Origin: JBQTKD01 sp052386455
GTDB taxonomy: Bacteria > Actinomycetota > Actinomycetes > Sporichthyales > Sporichthyaceae
Assembly: GCA_052386455.1 (NCBI GenBank)
Contig: JBQTKD010000149.1
Coordinates: forward strand, 1-20,779
Direction: 5' to 3'
Length of the DNA: 20,779 nt
The notes under the pieces were generated by a model. It searched no databases. It was not told the origin of the DNA and worked only from the letters and a program-made list of their open reading frames with translations. Each line of letters begins with the position of its first letter. Positions within the stretch are counted from its first letter, which is position 1. Positions 1 through 8,400 of this stretch are shown here, one piece after another. Made by a program: the position numbers and the translations under genes.

Positions 1-18
1 GTCTGCGGCGCCAGCCGG

Positions 19-420
19 GTGCCTCGCTGCGTTGTCGTCGTCGCCGATCCAACAGCGGGATCGGCTCCTTCTCCGCCTTGCGATGCATCCCGGCTGATCA
101 CCGCATACACCGCCGCAATTCGCAGACGAACCACTAGGTGTGTCCTGGCATGGCGGGGGTGCCAGGGTGGGTGTGTGCTGCACGAACTGTGGGACGACCA
201 CGACGAAGAGGGCCAGTGGGGCTACTGGACCTTCTGCCTTGCAGGTCCACACGGCGACGACGCCCGAGCGATGCTGAACCCCGATGCGCGGTTGACGTGG
301 ACTGTCGAAGCGGCCACCCATTTCGAGGCCATGACGCTGTACTACGAACACCAGGGCTGGGGCACGTACACGACCATAAACGAACCAATGCCGTCGTACC
401 GCGAGCTTGGTTGGGAGTGA
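19..420 (+). CDS. Small Trp/Tyr-rich hypothetical protein
   Basis: I do not recognise this gene by name. The last ~80 residues look like a real soluble protein. They are rich in Trp, Tyr, Asp and Glu (LHELWDDHDEEGQWGYWTF, later TLYYEHQGWGTYTT) and have no membrane segment. The first ~50 residues are Arg/Pro/Ala-rich and look like read-through of non-coding sequence. A GTG at 175, after a G-rich stretch, would start the protein just before the conserved-looking part and give about 81 residues. The annotated start at 19 is therefore doubtful. The alternative is that the N-terminus is degraded or lies in another frame. The gene stands alone, with ~220 bases to the next gene. Function unknown. 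Confidence 0.5.
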   Translation: MPRCVVVVADPTAGSAPSPPCDASRLITAYTAAIRRRTTRCVLAWRGCQGGCVLHELWDDHDEEGQWGYWTFCLAGPHGDDARAMLNPDARLTWTVEAATHFEAMTLYYEHQGWGTYTTINEPMPSYRELGWE

Positions 421-470
421 ACCCTGCCCCGAGGTCTGGGGGCACCACCGGGACGGGGGAGCTTCTTCGG

Positions 471-575
471 CTAGACCGTCGTGTCCGTGATGTGTTCAGC
501 GATCATCTTCACGATGCCCTTCTGGACCTCTCCCCCGATGACGAGGATCGGACGTGCTGGGGGCGGTGCCCCCAC
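471..575 (-). other. Possible minus-strand mini-ORF or gene remnant
   Basis: A short open stretch on the minus strand ends in TAG at 471-473. It reads PILVIGGEVQKGIVKMIAEH before ITDTTV and stop, a beta-strand plus amphipathic-helix pattern unlike random GC-rich translation. A GTG at 573-575 could start a 34-residue peptide. The frame closes upstream at 627-629, so it is at most 50 residues. It could be a tiny gene, the decayed tail of a longer gene, or chance. It lies in the gap before the SRPBCC gene and overlaps nothing supported. Confidence 0.2.
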
Positions 576-639
576 GGCCGCCGTCCTGGCCCGCGCCGGC
601 GGCCGGTGGTCGTCCGGAGCGCAGTGTCAGGATGGGGCC

Positions 640-1152
640 ATGAGTGATCGACTCGAAGTCACCCGCGTCATCCCGGCCACGCCCGCCGCCATCTTTGCGG
701 TGTTGTGCGACCCGTCCGGCCACGTAGCGATCGACGCGTCGGGCACGTTGATGTCCGCCACCGGCGCACCGGTCGGCGCCGTGGGCGACACGTTCGAGAT
801 GCACATGCACCGCGACGGACTCGGAGACATCCCGCTCGGGCCGTACGACGTCACCGTCAGCATCACTGCGTACGAGCAGGACGCCGAGATCGCCTGGACC
901 GTGTTGAGTCCGGCGATCGACCCGCCGTTCGGTCACGTCTACGGATATCGGCTCCGGCCGAGCGACGCCGGTACCGAAGTGACCGCGTACTACGACTGGT
1001 CGGGTATCGACCCGCTGTACAGGGATTTCTCCGCGCTGGCCGAGAAGTTCGGCATTCCGGAGATGGCAACGCTGAGCTGGCCGGTCGTGCCGGAGTCCGC
1101 TCTGCGCGCGACGCTGGGCATCCTGAGGCGAGTCGTCGTCCATCGGTCGTGA
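640..1152 (+). CDS. SRPBCC-fold (START-like) protein
   Basis: A 170-residue soluble protein. It opens with the usual SRPBCC beginning, a beta strand then a short helix: LEVTRVIPATPAAIFAVLCD, with the PATPAAIFAVL stretch typical of polyketide-cyclase/START-like proteins. A later Trp- and Tyr-rich strand region (TEVTAYYDWSGIDP) fits the ligand-pocket fold. The family binds hydrophobic ligands; no ligand can be named here. I chose the ATG at 640 because the fold begins right there and GGATGGGG precedes it by a few bases. An in-frame GTG at 481 would add 53 residues of low-quality sequence. It converges on the Rv3235-family gene with a 47-base gap. Fold call good, function unknown. Confidence 0.75.
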   Translation: MSDRLEVTRVIPATPAAIFAVLCDPSGHVAIDASGTLMSATGAPVGAVGDTFEMHMHRDGLGDIPLGPYDVTVSITAYEQDAEIAWTVLSPAIDPPFGHVYGYRLRPSDAGTEVTAYYDWSGIDPLYRDFSALAEKFGIPEMATLSWPVVPESALRATLGILRRVVVHRS

Positions 1153-1199
1153 CGGGCGTAGATGGGTAACGGCGGGTCCGACAGCCGACAGCCCAGCGC

Positions 1200-1709
1200 C
1201 TACCGCCGCCGCGGCAGCACCCCGACCTCCAGCACGGTGCACACCCAACTGCGCCCGCGGCCCTCCAACCGGAAGGCCATGGCGTGGGCGTGGGAGCGGG
1301 CGCGGAGGGTGGCGGCGACCTCGAGGACGTCGGGGGAGACGACGCGGACGTGGACGGCGTCCACCCGGTACCGCACGTCGCCGGCGAGTCGAGCGGCGTA
1401 GGCGACCCGCCGCTGCACGTTGCGGGTGAGCCACGGTCGCAACTGCGCCGGGGTCCGAGTTCCCGAAACACAGTCGGCGAGGGACACGGCCAGCATGCGG
1501 CTGAACGGCTCGGGCTCCGCCCGATCGGCGTCCACCCCGGGCTCGGCCGGCGGCCGGAGCCCAAGGAACCGGCTGGTGCGGAAGTCGAGGGCCAGCACGC
1601 CCTGTCCGGGCATCTGGACGCGCGGCTCCCAGCCGCAGCCGACCGGATCGAACGGCGGGTTCGGATCGGGCGCGCGCATGATCACTGGACGGACGGCGAC
1701 GTCGAGCAT
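1200..1709 (-). CDS. Rv3235-family protein (DUF6459-like)
   Basis: About 169 residues. The C-terminal ~100 residues match what I recall of the actinobacterial Rv3235 family: an Arg/Ala helix (VQRRVAYAARLAGDVRY) followed by a strand-rich half (VHVRVVSPDVLEVAATLRAR, then WVCTVLEVG). In other actinobacteria the gene sits near secA, prfB and similar housekeeping genes; its role is unknown. The N-terminal third is Pro-rich and probably disordered. I prefer the ATG at 1709, with GGGGGA about 3 nt upstream. A GTG at 1754 would add 15 residues and cannot be excluded. It is divergent from the DUF6912 gene, with a ~160-base shared upstream region. No signal peptide or membrane helix. Confidence 0.75.
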   Translation of the reverse strand: MLDVAVRPVIMRAPDPNPPFDPVGCGWEPRVQMPGQGVLALDFRTSRFLGLRPPAEPGVDADRAEPEPFSRMLAVSLADCVSGTRTPAQLRPWLTRNVQRRVAYAARLAGDVRYRVDAVHVRVVSPDVLEVAATLRARSHAHAMAFRLEGRGRSWVCTVLEVGVLPRRR

Positions 1710-1867
1710 GGGTCCCCCGGGGGTAGTGGGCGCGACCCCGCGTCGCGCCTTCACCCGTGACAGAGCGGGCTAGCCGGCTCCAGATACATCCGCTTGCGGG
1801 GTGTCAGCCGAAACGGTCCCGTCGTCCGGGCAGACTGGGCCTCGGCGATCGGGGAAAGGAGCACGAG

Positions 1868-2365
1868 GTGCGGGTGTACCTGCCGTTGACGCTCGTCGAC
1901 CTGGCGGACGTGCAGGCCACCGGCGGGCTCCCGGCCGGCTGGAAGGCCTTCGCCGTCACTCCCACGCTCCGCGAGTGGTACGCCTCGGGCGACACCGAGG
2001 AACTCGAGTACGTCGCCCTCACCGACGCCGCCGAAGAATCCCTACGGCGCCTCGCCGCCGACGCGGGCGCGCCCCGCCGCAGGGTCGTCCTTGCCGCCGA
2101 CGTCCCCGACGCGGCCGTGCGCCTCGCCGGGGGCGACCAGCCCTCCGCCGTCGAGGTAACCGCTCCCGTCGCGCGCCGCGACCTTGCCTCGGTCCACGTC
2201 GACGACCCCTCCGCCGCCGCAGACGTGGCCCAGGCCGCGGAAGCCATCGCGAAGGCGGACGCCGGCGACGACGACGCACGCTTCCTCGTCGACGGCACGA
2301 CCGACCTCGACCTCGGCTGGTACGGGGTCCAGGAGATTTCTGCCCTGCTCGCCCCGGGGGCCTAG
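1868..2365 (+). CDS. DUF6912 family protein
   Basis: A 165-residue acidic soluble protein. The opening MRVYLPLTLVDLADVQATG, then FAVTPTLREWYASGDTEELE and the strand RRVVLAADVPDAAV, are the pattern I associate with DUF6912, an actinobacterial family usually found beside Rv3235-type genes. No biochemical function is known to me. The GTG at 1868 is the start: AAAGGAG lies 6 nt upstream and the conserved N-terminus begins there. A GTG at 1757 would add 37 unrelated residues. The TAG at 2363-2365 is 5 nt before the next ATG, so the two genes are probably co-transcribed and translationally coupled. Confidence 0.8.
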   Translation: MRVYLPLTLVDLADVQATGGLPAGWKAFAVTPTLREWYASGDTEELEYVALTDAAEESLRRLAADAGAPRRRVVLAADVPDAAVRLAGGDQPSAVEVTAPVARRDLASVHVDDPSAAADVAQAAEAIAKADAGDDDARFLVDGTTDLDLGWYGVQEISALLAPGA

Positions 2366-2370
2366 TCGCG

Positions 2371-2712
2371 ATGGGGCGGGGGGACCGGACGGACGTCGCC
2401 GCGCTGCTGGACTACTGGGGCGCGCCGCTGACCCTCGTGACCGACGCCGGCACCGTCCACCTCCCCGAGGGCGAGCACGTCCTGGCGGTGCTGGAGCAGC
2501 AGATGGCTGCGCTGCGCGAACAGGACTACGGCGGCATCGAGGAACTGGACGGCGAAACGATCGTGCTGAACGCGCACTGCGCGCTGCAGCGGGTTCGGAT
2601 CTATCGCCTGCGTCGCGACGGCGGCCGCATCGGCGAGTTCGAGGCGACGTACCTGATCACCGACGGCCCGAATGGCCGGCGATTCTCGGCACTCGTGTTT
2701 CACCAGGCGTAG
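2371..2712 (+). CDS. NTF2-like (DUF6841-type) small protein
   Basis: A 113-residue protein. An N-terminal helix with DYWGAPL precedes a curved sheet (TLVTDAGTVHL), a helix with EQQMAALREQDYGG, and closing strands (EFEATYLITDGPNGRRFSAL). This cone-shaped helix-plus-sheet order fits the NTF2/SnoaL-like fold, and the motif set resembles DUF6841. Members may be small enzymes or ligand binders; nothing here identifies a substrate. The ATG at 2371 follows the DUF6912 stop codon by 5 nt and has no clear ribosome-binding site of its own beyond a G-run, which fits translational coupling. The domain label is from memory and moderately sure. The reading frame itself is convincing. Confidence 0.7.
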   Translation: MGRGDRTDVAALLDYWGAPLTLVTDAGTVHLPEGEHVLAVLEQQMAALREQDYGGIEELDGETIVLNAHCALQRVRIYRLRRDGGRIGEFEATYLITDGPNGRRFSALVFHQA

Positions 2713-2762
2713 GTCTCCCTCGGAGTGGGAACTGATATTCCGGCGGGGGCGACTAGTCGGTC

Positions 2763-3188
2763 ATGGGGGCCAACGTGCTGCGGGTGCTGCTCGTCGTGTT
2801 GGCCGCGATTCAAATCGGCCAGGCGGCGGACCTGTTCACCTACGCCGGGCATTCGCAGGCGGAACTGGCCGCCTGGCACGCCGCGGCGGCCGTTGGGCTG
2901 CTCACGGGGGCCGCGCGCCCGCGGCTGATCGATGCGCTGATGCCGGTGATGGCCGGTGCCGCGGGGGTGACCGTGGTCGTCAGCGTCCGGGGCCTCGTCG
3001 CCGACCGCACCTCGGCGGGGGAGGAGGCCGCGCACCTGTTCCTCGTGCTCGGCTTCCTCGTGCTGACCCTGCTCTGGACCGTCCACGGCGGTGCGAAGAC
3101 CACGCCCGAACCGGCAGACGAAGAATGGCGCACCTGGGACCCTGCAGGCGAAGCGCGCCCCCCGGCGGTGCGGGGCGTGCCACGATAG
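2763..3188 (+). CDS. Small integral membrane protein, four predicted helices
   Basis: A 141-residue protein with four hydrophobic segments at about residues 4-22, 36-50, 58-77 and 87-106. A charged Pro-rich cytoplasmic-looking tail follows (TPEPADEEWRTWDPAGEARP). Short His/Glu-bearing loops (AGHSQAELAAWHAA, SAGEEAAHLF) resemble small actinobacterial membrane proteins that neighbour copper-handling CopC-like genes. No such gene is present here, so that is only a hint. The ATG at 2763 begins the first helix. The gene ends 46 bases before pruA, so the pruA promoter probably lies inside its 3' end or in the gap. Function unknown. Confidence 0.6.
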   Translation: MGANVLRVLLVVLAAIQIGQAADLFTYAGHSQAELAAWHAAAAVGLLTGAARPRLIDALMPVMAGAAGVTVVVSVRGLVADRTSAGEEAAHLFLVLGFLVLTLLWTVHGGAKTTPEPADEEWRTWDPAGEARPPAVRGVPR

Positions 3189-3221
3189 ATCGGCCGTGAT
3201 CAACACCCGCACGGGTGGGAC

Positions 3222-3226
3222 GGAGG
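3222..3226 (+). promoter_or_regulatory. Ribosome-binding site deciding the pruA start
   Basis: GGAGG lies 8 nt before the GTG at 3235. It favours that codon over the in-frame GTG at 3196, which lacks a site and would add residues outside the family pattern. Confidence 0.7.
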
Positions 3227-3234
3227 CCAGCTCA

Positions 3235-4860
3235 GTGGACGGATCGACCCGGGTACCACCGCCGCGCAACGAACCGGTGCTCGGCTACGGCCCGGGCAGT
3301 CCCGAGCGAACGAGGCTCGCCGACGCGCTGAAGACCACGGCGGCCGAGCGGGCCGAGCTCCCCGCGACCATCGGCGGCGTCCGGCGCATGGGAGCCGGCG
3401 AACCGTTCGAGGTCCGGGCGCCGCACGACCACCGCCTCGTCCTCGGCGTCGGCAGGGGAGCCGACCACGCGGACGCCGTCGCGGCGGTCGAGGCCGCGCG
3501 TGCCGCGGCACCGGGTTGGCGGGCGCTGTCCTTCGACGAACGCGCCGCGGTGTTCCTGCGTGCGGCCGACCTGCTCGCCGGCCCCTGGCGCGACCAGCTC
3601 AACGCCGCCACGATGCTCGGCCAGTCCAAGACGGCGCAGCAGGCCGAAATCGACGCCGCCTGCGAGCTGATCGACTTCTGGCGGTTCAACGTCGCGTTCG
3701 CCCAGCAGATCGGCGCAGAGCAGCCGATCTCCCCGCCGGGGTTCTGGAACCGCTCGGACCACCGTCCGCTCGAAGGCTTCGTGTACGCGATCACGCCGTT
3801 CAACTTCACGGCGATCGCCGGCAACCTGCCCACGGCCCCCGCGCTGATGGGCAACGTCGTCGTCTGGAAGCCCGCCACCACCCAGACCCTCGCCGCCGCC
3901 GTCACCATGCGGCTGCTCGAGGCCGCCGGCCTGCCGCCCGGCGTCGTCAACCTGGTGCCCGGCGACGGCAAGGCCGTCTCGGACGTCGTGCTCAGTCACC
4001 CCGATCTCGCCGGCGTCCACTTCACCGGCTCCACCCGCGTCTTCCAGAAGCTGTGGCGCACCGTCGGGGAGAACATCGAGAACTACCGGACCTACCCCCG
4101 GCTCGTCGGGGAGACCGGCGGCAAGGACTTCGTGCTCGCGCACCCCTCGGCCGATCCCGGCGCCCTGCGCACCGCCCTGATCCGGGGCGCGTTCGAATAC
4201 CAGGGCCAGAAGTGCTCGGCCGCCTCGCGCGCCTACATTCCGCGGACGCTCTGGGACCGGATGGGCGCGGACCTGCTCGCCGAGACCGCGTCCCTGCCGA
4301 TGGGCGACGTCGCCGACTTCGGCAACTTCCTCGGCGCCGTCATCGACAGCCGATCCTTCGCCACGCAGAAGGACGCGATCGAACGCGCTCGCACCCACGC
4401 CCACACGAAAATCCTCCTGGGCGGCTCCTACGACTCGGCCACCGGCTGGTTCGTTCGCCCGACGATCCTCGGCTCCACCGACCCGACCGACGAGATCTTC
4501 CGGACCGAGTACTTCGGCCCGATCCTCGGCGTCTTCGTCTACGACGACGCCGACTGGGACAAGGTGCTTCGCCTCGTCGACACCGCCAGCCCGTACGCGC
4601 TGACCGGCGCGGTGTTCGCGCAGGACCGCACGGTCCTGGCCAAGGCGAGCGAGGCGCTGCGCTTCTCCGCCGGGAACTTCTACGTCAACGACAAGCCGAC
4701 GGGCGCCGTCGTCGGGCAACAGCCCTTCGGCGGCGCCCGCGCGTCCGGCACCAACGACAAGGCGGGCTCCGCGCTCAACCTCCTGCGCTGGACCAGCCCC
4801 CGGTCGATCAAGGAGACCTTCGTCCCCCCGACCGACTGGCGCTACCCGCACATGGGCTGA
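3235..4860 (+). CDS. pruA: L-glutamate gamma-semialdehyde (P5C) dehydrogenase
   Basis: 541 residues, the usual length for stand-alone P5C dehydrogenase. It oxidises glutamate gamma-semialdehyde to glutamate with NAD+, the second step of proline breakdown, in the cytoplasm. The aldehyde dehydrogenase landmarks are present: the NAD-binding region around VVWKPATTQTLAAAVTMRLL, the catalytic base Glu293 in VGETGGKDF, the nucleophile Cys327 in YQGQKCSAASRAY, and the C-terminal NFYVNDKPTGAVVGQQPFGG with GARASGTNDKAG. These are class-specific for P5CDH. The start GTG at 3235 gives the family N-terminus (PPPRNEPVLGYGPGSPER). No proline dehydrogenase gene lies in this window, so the first step must be encoded elsewhere. 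It converges on a minus-strand SRPBCC gene across a strong hairpin. Confidence 0.95.
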   Translation: MDGSTRVPPPRNEPVLGYGPGSPERTRLADALKTTAAERAELPATIGGVRRMGAGEPFEVRAPHDHRLVLGVGRGADHADAVAAVEAARAAAPGWRALSFDERAAVFLRAADLLAGPWRDQLNAATMLGQSKTAQQAEIDAACELIDFWRFNVAFAQQIGAEQPISPPGFWNRSDHRPLEGFVYAITPFNFTAIAGNLPTAPALMGNVVVWKPATTQTLAAAVTMRLLEAAGLPPGVVNLVPGDGKAVSDVVLSHPDLAGVHFTGSTRVFQKLWRTVGENIENYRTYPRLVGETGGKDFVLAHPSADPGALRTALIRGAFEYQGQKCSAASRAYIPRTLWDRMGADLLAETASLPMGDVADFGNFLGAVIDSRSFATQKDAIERARTHAHTKILLGGSYDSATGWFVRPTILGSTDPTDEIFRTEYFGPILGVFVYDDADWDKVLRLVDTASPYALTGAVFAQDRTVLAKASEALRFSAGNFYVNDKPTGAVVGQQPFGGARASGTNDKAGSALNLLRWTSPRSIKETFVPPTDWRYPHMG

Positions 4861-4870
4861 AAAACCGCGA

Positions 4871-4916
4871 GGCGTCCGAACGACCGTGACGCCGGTACCA
4901 CGGTTGTTCGGACGCC
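4871..4916. terminator. Strong bidirectional hairpin between convergent genes
   Basis: An 18-bp stem, GGCGTCCGAACGACCGTG against CACGGTTGTTCGGACGCC, with one G-T pair and a 10-nt loop. It lies 10 bases after the pruA stop and 10 bases beyond the stop of the opposing SRPBCC gene. No long T-tract follows, as is common in GC-rich actinobacteria. It would serve both transcripts. Confidence 0.85.
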
Positions 4917-4926
4917 CGAAGCTCGG

Positions 4927-5391
4927 TCAGGCCTCCGCGGCCTTCTTGACGTTGGCGAGGGTGGTGTCGATCGACGTCTTCACGAACGCCTTGCGGTCCG
5001 GGACGCCGGTGACGAGCTTGCCCACGAAGTCGGACTTCAGGGGGCCGCTGCGCGTGTCGATCCACGTCTCGGTGACCTTGCAGCCGCTCGCGGTGGGCTC
5101 GATCTCGTAGCGCCAGCGAGCTCCGGTGAGCGGACCGGCCTTCACGGTGAACTGCAGCTTCGACGGGGACTCTGCCTCGTCGATCACCACGCCCGCGGCC
5201 CACTTCTTCTTGCCGTTCTTGTTTTTGCCGGCGAACTTGACGCCCGGCGCGGCCTCGGTGGCGCCGCCCTTCCACTTCCCGCCGCAGGCCTCCGGGCTCC
5301 ACTCGCCCATGCGCGGCAGGTCGCTGACCATGCCGTACACCTTCTCGGCCGGAGCGTTGATCTCGATCGAACCGGAAATGCTGTCGGACAT
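4927..5391 (-). CDS. SRPBCC family protein (polyketide cyclase/START-like)
   Basis: 154 residues. The N-terminus SISGSIEINAPAEKVYGMVS followed by DLPRMGEWSPEACGG is the standard start of polyketide-cyclase-type SRPBCC proteins. The middle strands and Trp-bearing segment (GARWRYEIEPTASGCKVTETW) complete the helix-grip fold, and a C-terminal amphipathic helix (KTSIDTTLANVKKAAEA) closes the pocket. Such proteins bind lipids or aromatic ligands; the ligand is unknown. The ATG at 5391 has a strong AGGAGGT 6 nt upstream. It lies 53 nt after gdh on the same strand and may be read from the same transcript. It is unlike the SRPBCC gene at 640-1152 apart from the fold. Confidence 0.85.
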   Translation of the reverse strand: MSDSISGSIEINAPAEKVYGMVSDLPRMGEWSPEACGGKWKGGATEAAPGVKFAGKNKNGKKKWAAGVVIDEAESPSKLQFTVKAGPLTGARWRYEIEPTASGCKVTETWIDTRSGPLKSDFVGKLVTGVPDRKAFVKTSIDTTLANVKKAAEA

Positions 5392-5444
5392 CGGTGACCT
5401 CCTGGTTGCGGGTTGCGGGTCATGATGCCGCATCAGATCCCGAT

Positions 5445-8400
5445 TCAGGAGCGTGGAGCACTGAGCAATCCGCGGAAGGTTCGCATCGCCACCGACACCG
5501 TCGCGAGGTCCTCGGTGCCACCCGCGAGCAGCTCGCCGAACATCCGCTCGGCTCGCTCCACCGAACCCGCGGCGGCCTGCCGCCACGCGGCGAGCCGGCT
5601 TTCGGCGTCCCCGGAACCCGCGGCGAGAACGTCTGCGGTCAACGACGCGTGCGCCGCGAAAAGGTCCTCGCGCAGACTCGCCCGGGCCATGGACTTCCAC
5701 CGGTCGTCGCGAGGCAGCGCGTTGATCCGCGACAGCAGGTCGGCGATGCCGAGCCGGTCGCCGAGCAGGAAGTAGACCTCCGCCACCTCGGCCGGAGAGA
5801 ACCCGCCGGTCCGCGCAACCTCGACGATGTCCAGCGCGGCGAAGGCGACGTCCATCGCCGCGGCTCGGTCGGCCACCTCTGCCGGCACCCCGGCGGCGCG
5901 CAGCGAAGCGCGCGCCTCGGTCAGCGCGGCCGCATCCGACCCGCGAACCAGGGCCGGGATCGAGGAGATCACCTCGGCCACCGGACCGGCGAAGACCCAC
6001 AGCTCCCCGTCGATGTCCAACGGCGGGCGCCGCTTCTGCAGCAGCCAGCGCGTCGCGCGTTCGGCCAGCCGGCGGGCACCGAGCCGCAGCTGACGCTGCA
6101 CGTCCGCCGACACCACGTTGTCCAGCGCGGCGACGTCGGCCCGGAAGCCGTCGAGGGCGAACACGTCGCGGGCCACCAGCCAGGCCCGGACGATGTCCAC
6201 TGCTGTCGCGGCGGTCTCTTCGCGCACCCGGTGCACGAAGGTGATGCCGGCTTCGTTGACCACCTCGTTGACCACCGAGGTGGTCAGGATCTCGCGGTGC
6301 AGCGGGTGGGAGGCGATGCGCGCCGAGAACCGCTCGCGCAGCGCCGTCGGGAAGTACTTCGCGAGATCGTCGACCAGCGCGGGGGATTCGGGCAGGTCGC
6401 TGGCCAGCACCTCGCGATCGAGCGCGATCTTCGTCCAGGCCAGCACCACCGCGAGCTCCGGCCCGGTCAGGCCCAGGCCGGCCGCGGCCCGGTTGTTGAG
6501 CTCGGCCTCGTTGGGCAGGAACTCGACTTCGCGGTCGAGCAGGCCTTCGGCGCCGAGCGCGACGATGAGCCGCCGATGCGCGTGGAGCAGCGCCGGGGCC
6601 TGCGCGACGGAGTTGCTGAGCGCGACGTTCTGCGCGTAGTTGTCGCGCAGCACGAGCGCGGCCACCTCGTCGGTCATCGAGGCGAGCAGGGTGGTGCGTT
6701 CGCCCGGATCGAGGTCGCCGCCGACCACCGCGGCGTCGAGCAGGATCTTGATGTTGACCTCGTGGTCGGAGGTGTCGACGCCGGCGGAGTTGTCGATGGC
6801 GTCGGTGTTGATCCGGCCGCCCGCGCGGGCGTATTCGATGCGGCCGCGCTGCGTGCAGCCGAGGTTGCCGCCCTCGCCGACGCAGGCGGCCCGCAGGGCC
6901 GCACCGTCCACACGGATCGCGTCGTTCGCCTTGTCGCCGCACTCGGCATTGGTCTCGGTGGACGCCTTCACGTACGTGCCGATGCCGCCGTTCCACAGCA
7001 GGTCCACCGGGGCCAGCAGGATCGCCCGCATCAGTTCGGCCGGGGTGAGTGCCGTGGTGTCCTCCGCCAGGCCGAGCGCCGTACGGACCTCGGGCGTGAT
7101 CGGAATCGACTTCGCCGAACGGGGATGGACGCCACCGCCGGCCGAGATCAGGCTCGCGTCGTAGTTCGCCCACGACGAGCGCGGCAGCGCGAACATCCGC
7201 TCCCGTTCGACGAACGAGGTCGCCGCGTCGGGCGTCGGGTCCAGGAAGATGTGCCGGTGGTCGAAGGCGGCCACCAGCCGGATGTGCCGAGACAGCAGCA
7301 TGCCGTTGCCGAAAACGTCGCCGGACATGTCGCCAACACCGACGCACGTGAAGTCCTCTGCCTGGCAGTCGATGCCGCGCTCGCGGAAGTGGCGCTTCAC
7401 CGACTCCCACGCGCCGCGGGCGGTGATGCCCATCGCCTTGTGGTCGTAGCCCACCGAGCCGCCGGATGCGAACGCGTCGCCGAGCCAGAAGCCGCGGGCG
7501 AGGCTGATCTCGTTGGCGATGTCGGAGAACCGCGCGGTGCCCTTGTCCGCCGCCACCACTAGGTAGGAGTCGTCCGGGTCGTGCCGCACCACGTGCGGAG
7601 CGGGAATAGCCTGACGGTTGATCAGATTGTCGGTGACGTCGAGCAGTGCGTTGATGAACGAGCGATAGCAGACCACGCCTTCGGCCGCGTACGCGTCCCG
7701 ATCCGCGTCTGTAGGTGTCACTGTGGCGGATCCGGTCGGCGCCGGCGGCCGCTTGACGACGAAGCCGCCCTTGGCGCCCACCGGCACGATCACGGAGTTC
7801 TTCACCATCTGCGCCTTGACCAGGCCCAGGATCTCGGTGCGGAAGTCCTCGCGCCGGTCGGACCAGCGCAGCCCGCCGCGGGCCACCGGGCCGAACCGCA
7901 GGTGCACGCCCTCCACGTCGGGGGAGTAGACCCAGATCTCGAACGCCGGCCGCGGCGCGGGCAGGTCCGGAATTCGCTGTGGGTCGAGCTTGAACGCCAG
8001 GGCGCGCCGGGGGTCTGTGCCCACGCCCGGCACCCAGTGGTTGGTGCGCAGCGTGGCCTGGATCAGCGTCAGCAGCGAACGGAGGATGCGGTCCGCGTCC
8101 AGGCTGGCCACCGAGTCCAGCGCGGCCCGGATGTCGGACTGCAGCGCCTCGACCACCTCGACGCGCTCGGGGGCGTCGGCGGCGCCCAACGCCGGGTCGA
8201 AGCGCGCCTCGAACAGCCGCACGAGCATGCGCGCGATGTCGGCGTCGGCGGTCAGCACGTTCTCGATGTACTCCTGGCTGAACGCGATCCCGGCCTGGCG
8301 CAGGTACTTCGTGTAGGCGCGCAGCACGGCAATCTGAGACCAGGTCAGACCTGCGCGAAGTACCAGGCGGTGCAGTCCGTCCGATTCGGCGACGCCGGCG

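Noticed and set aside
3232..4851. 539-residue minus-strand open frame opposite pruA
   Set aside because: The sequence is Val/Arg/Gly-rich noise and pruA on the other strand has all catalytic motifs.
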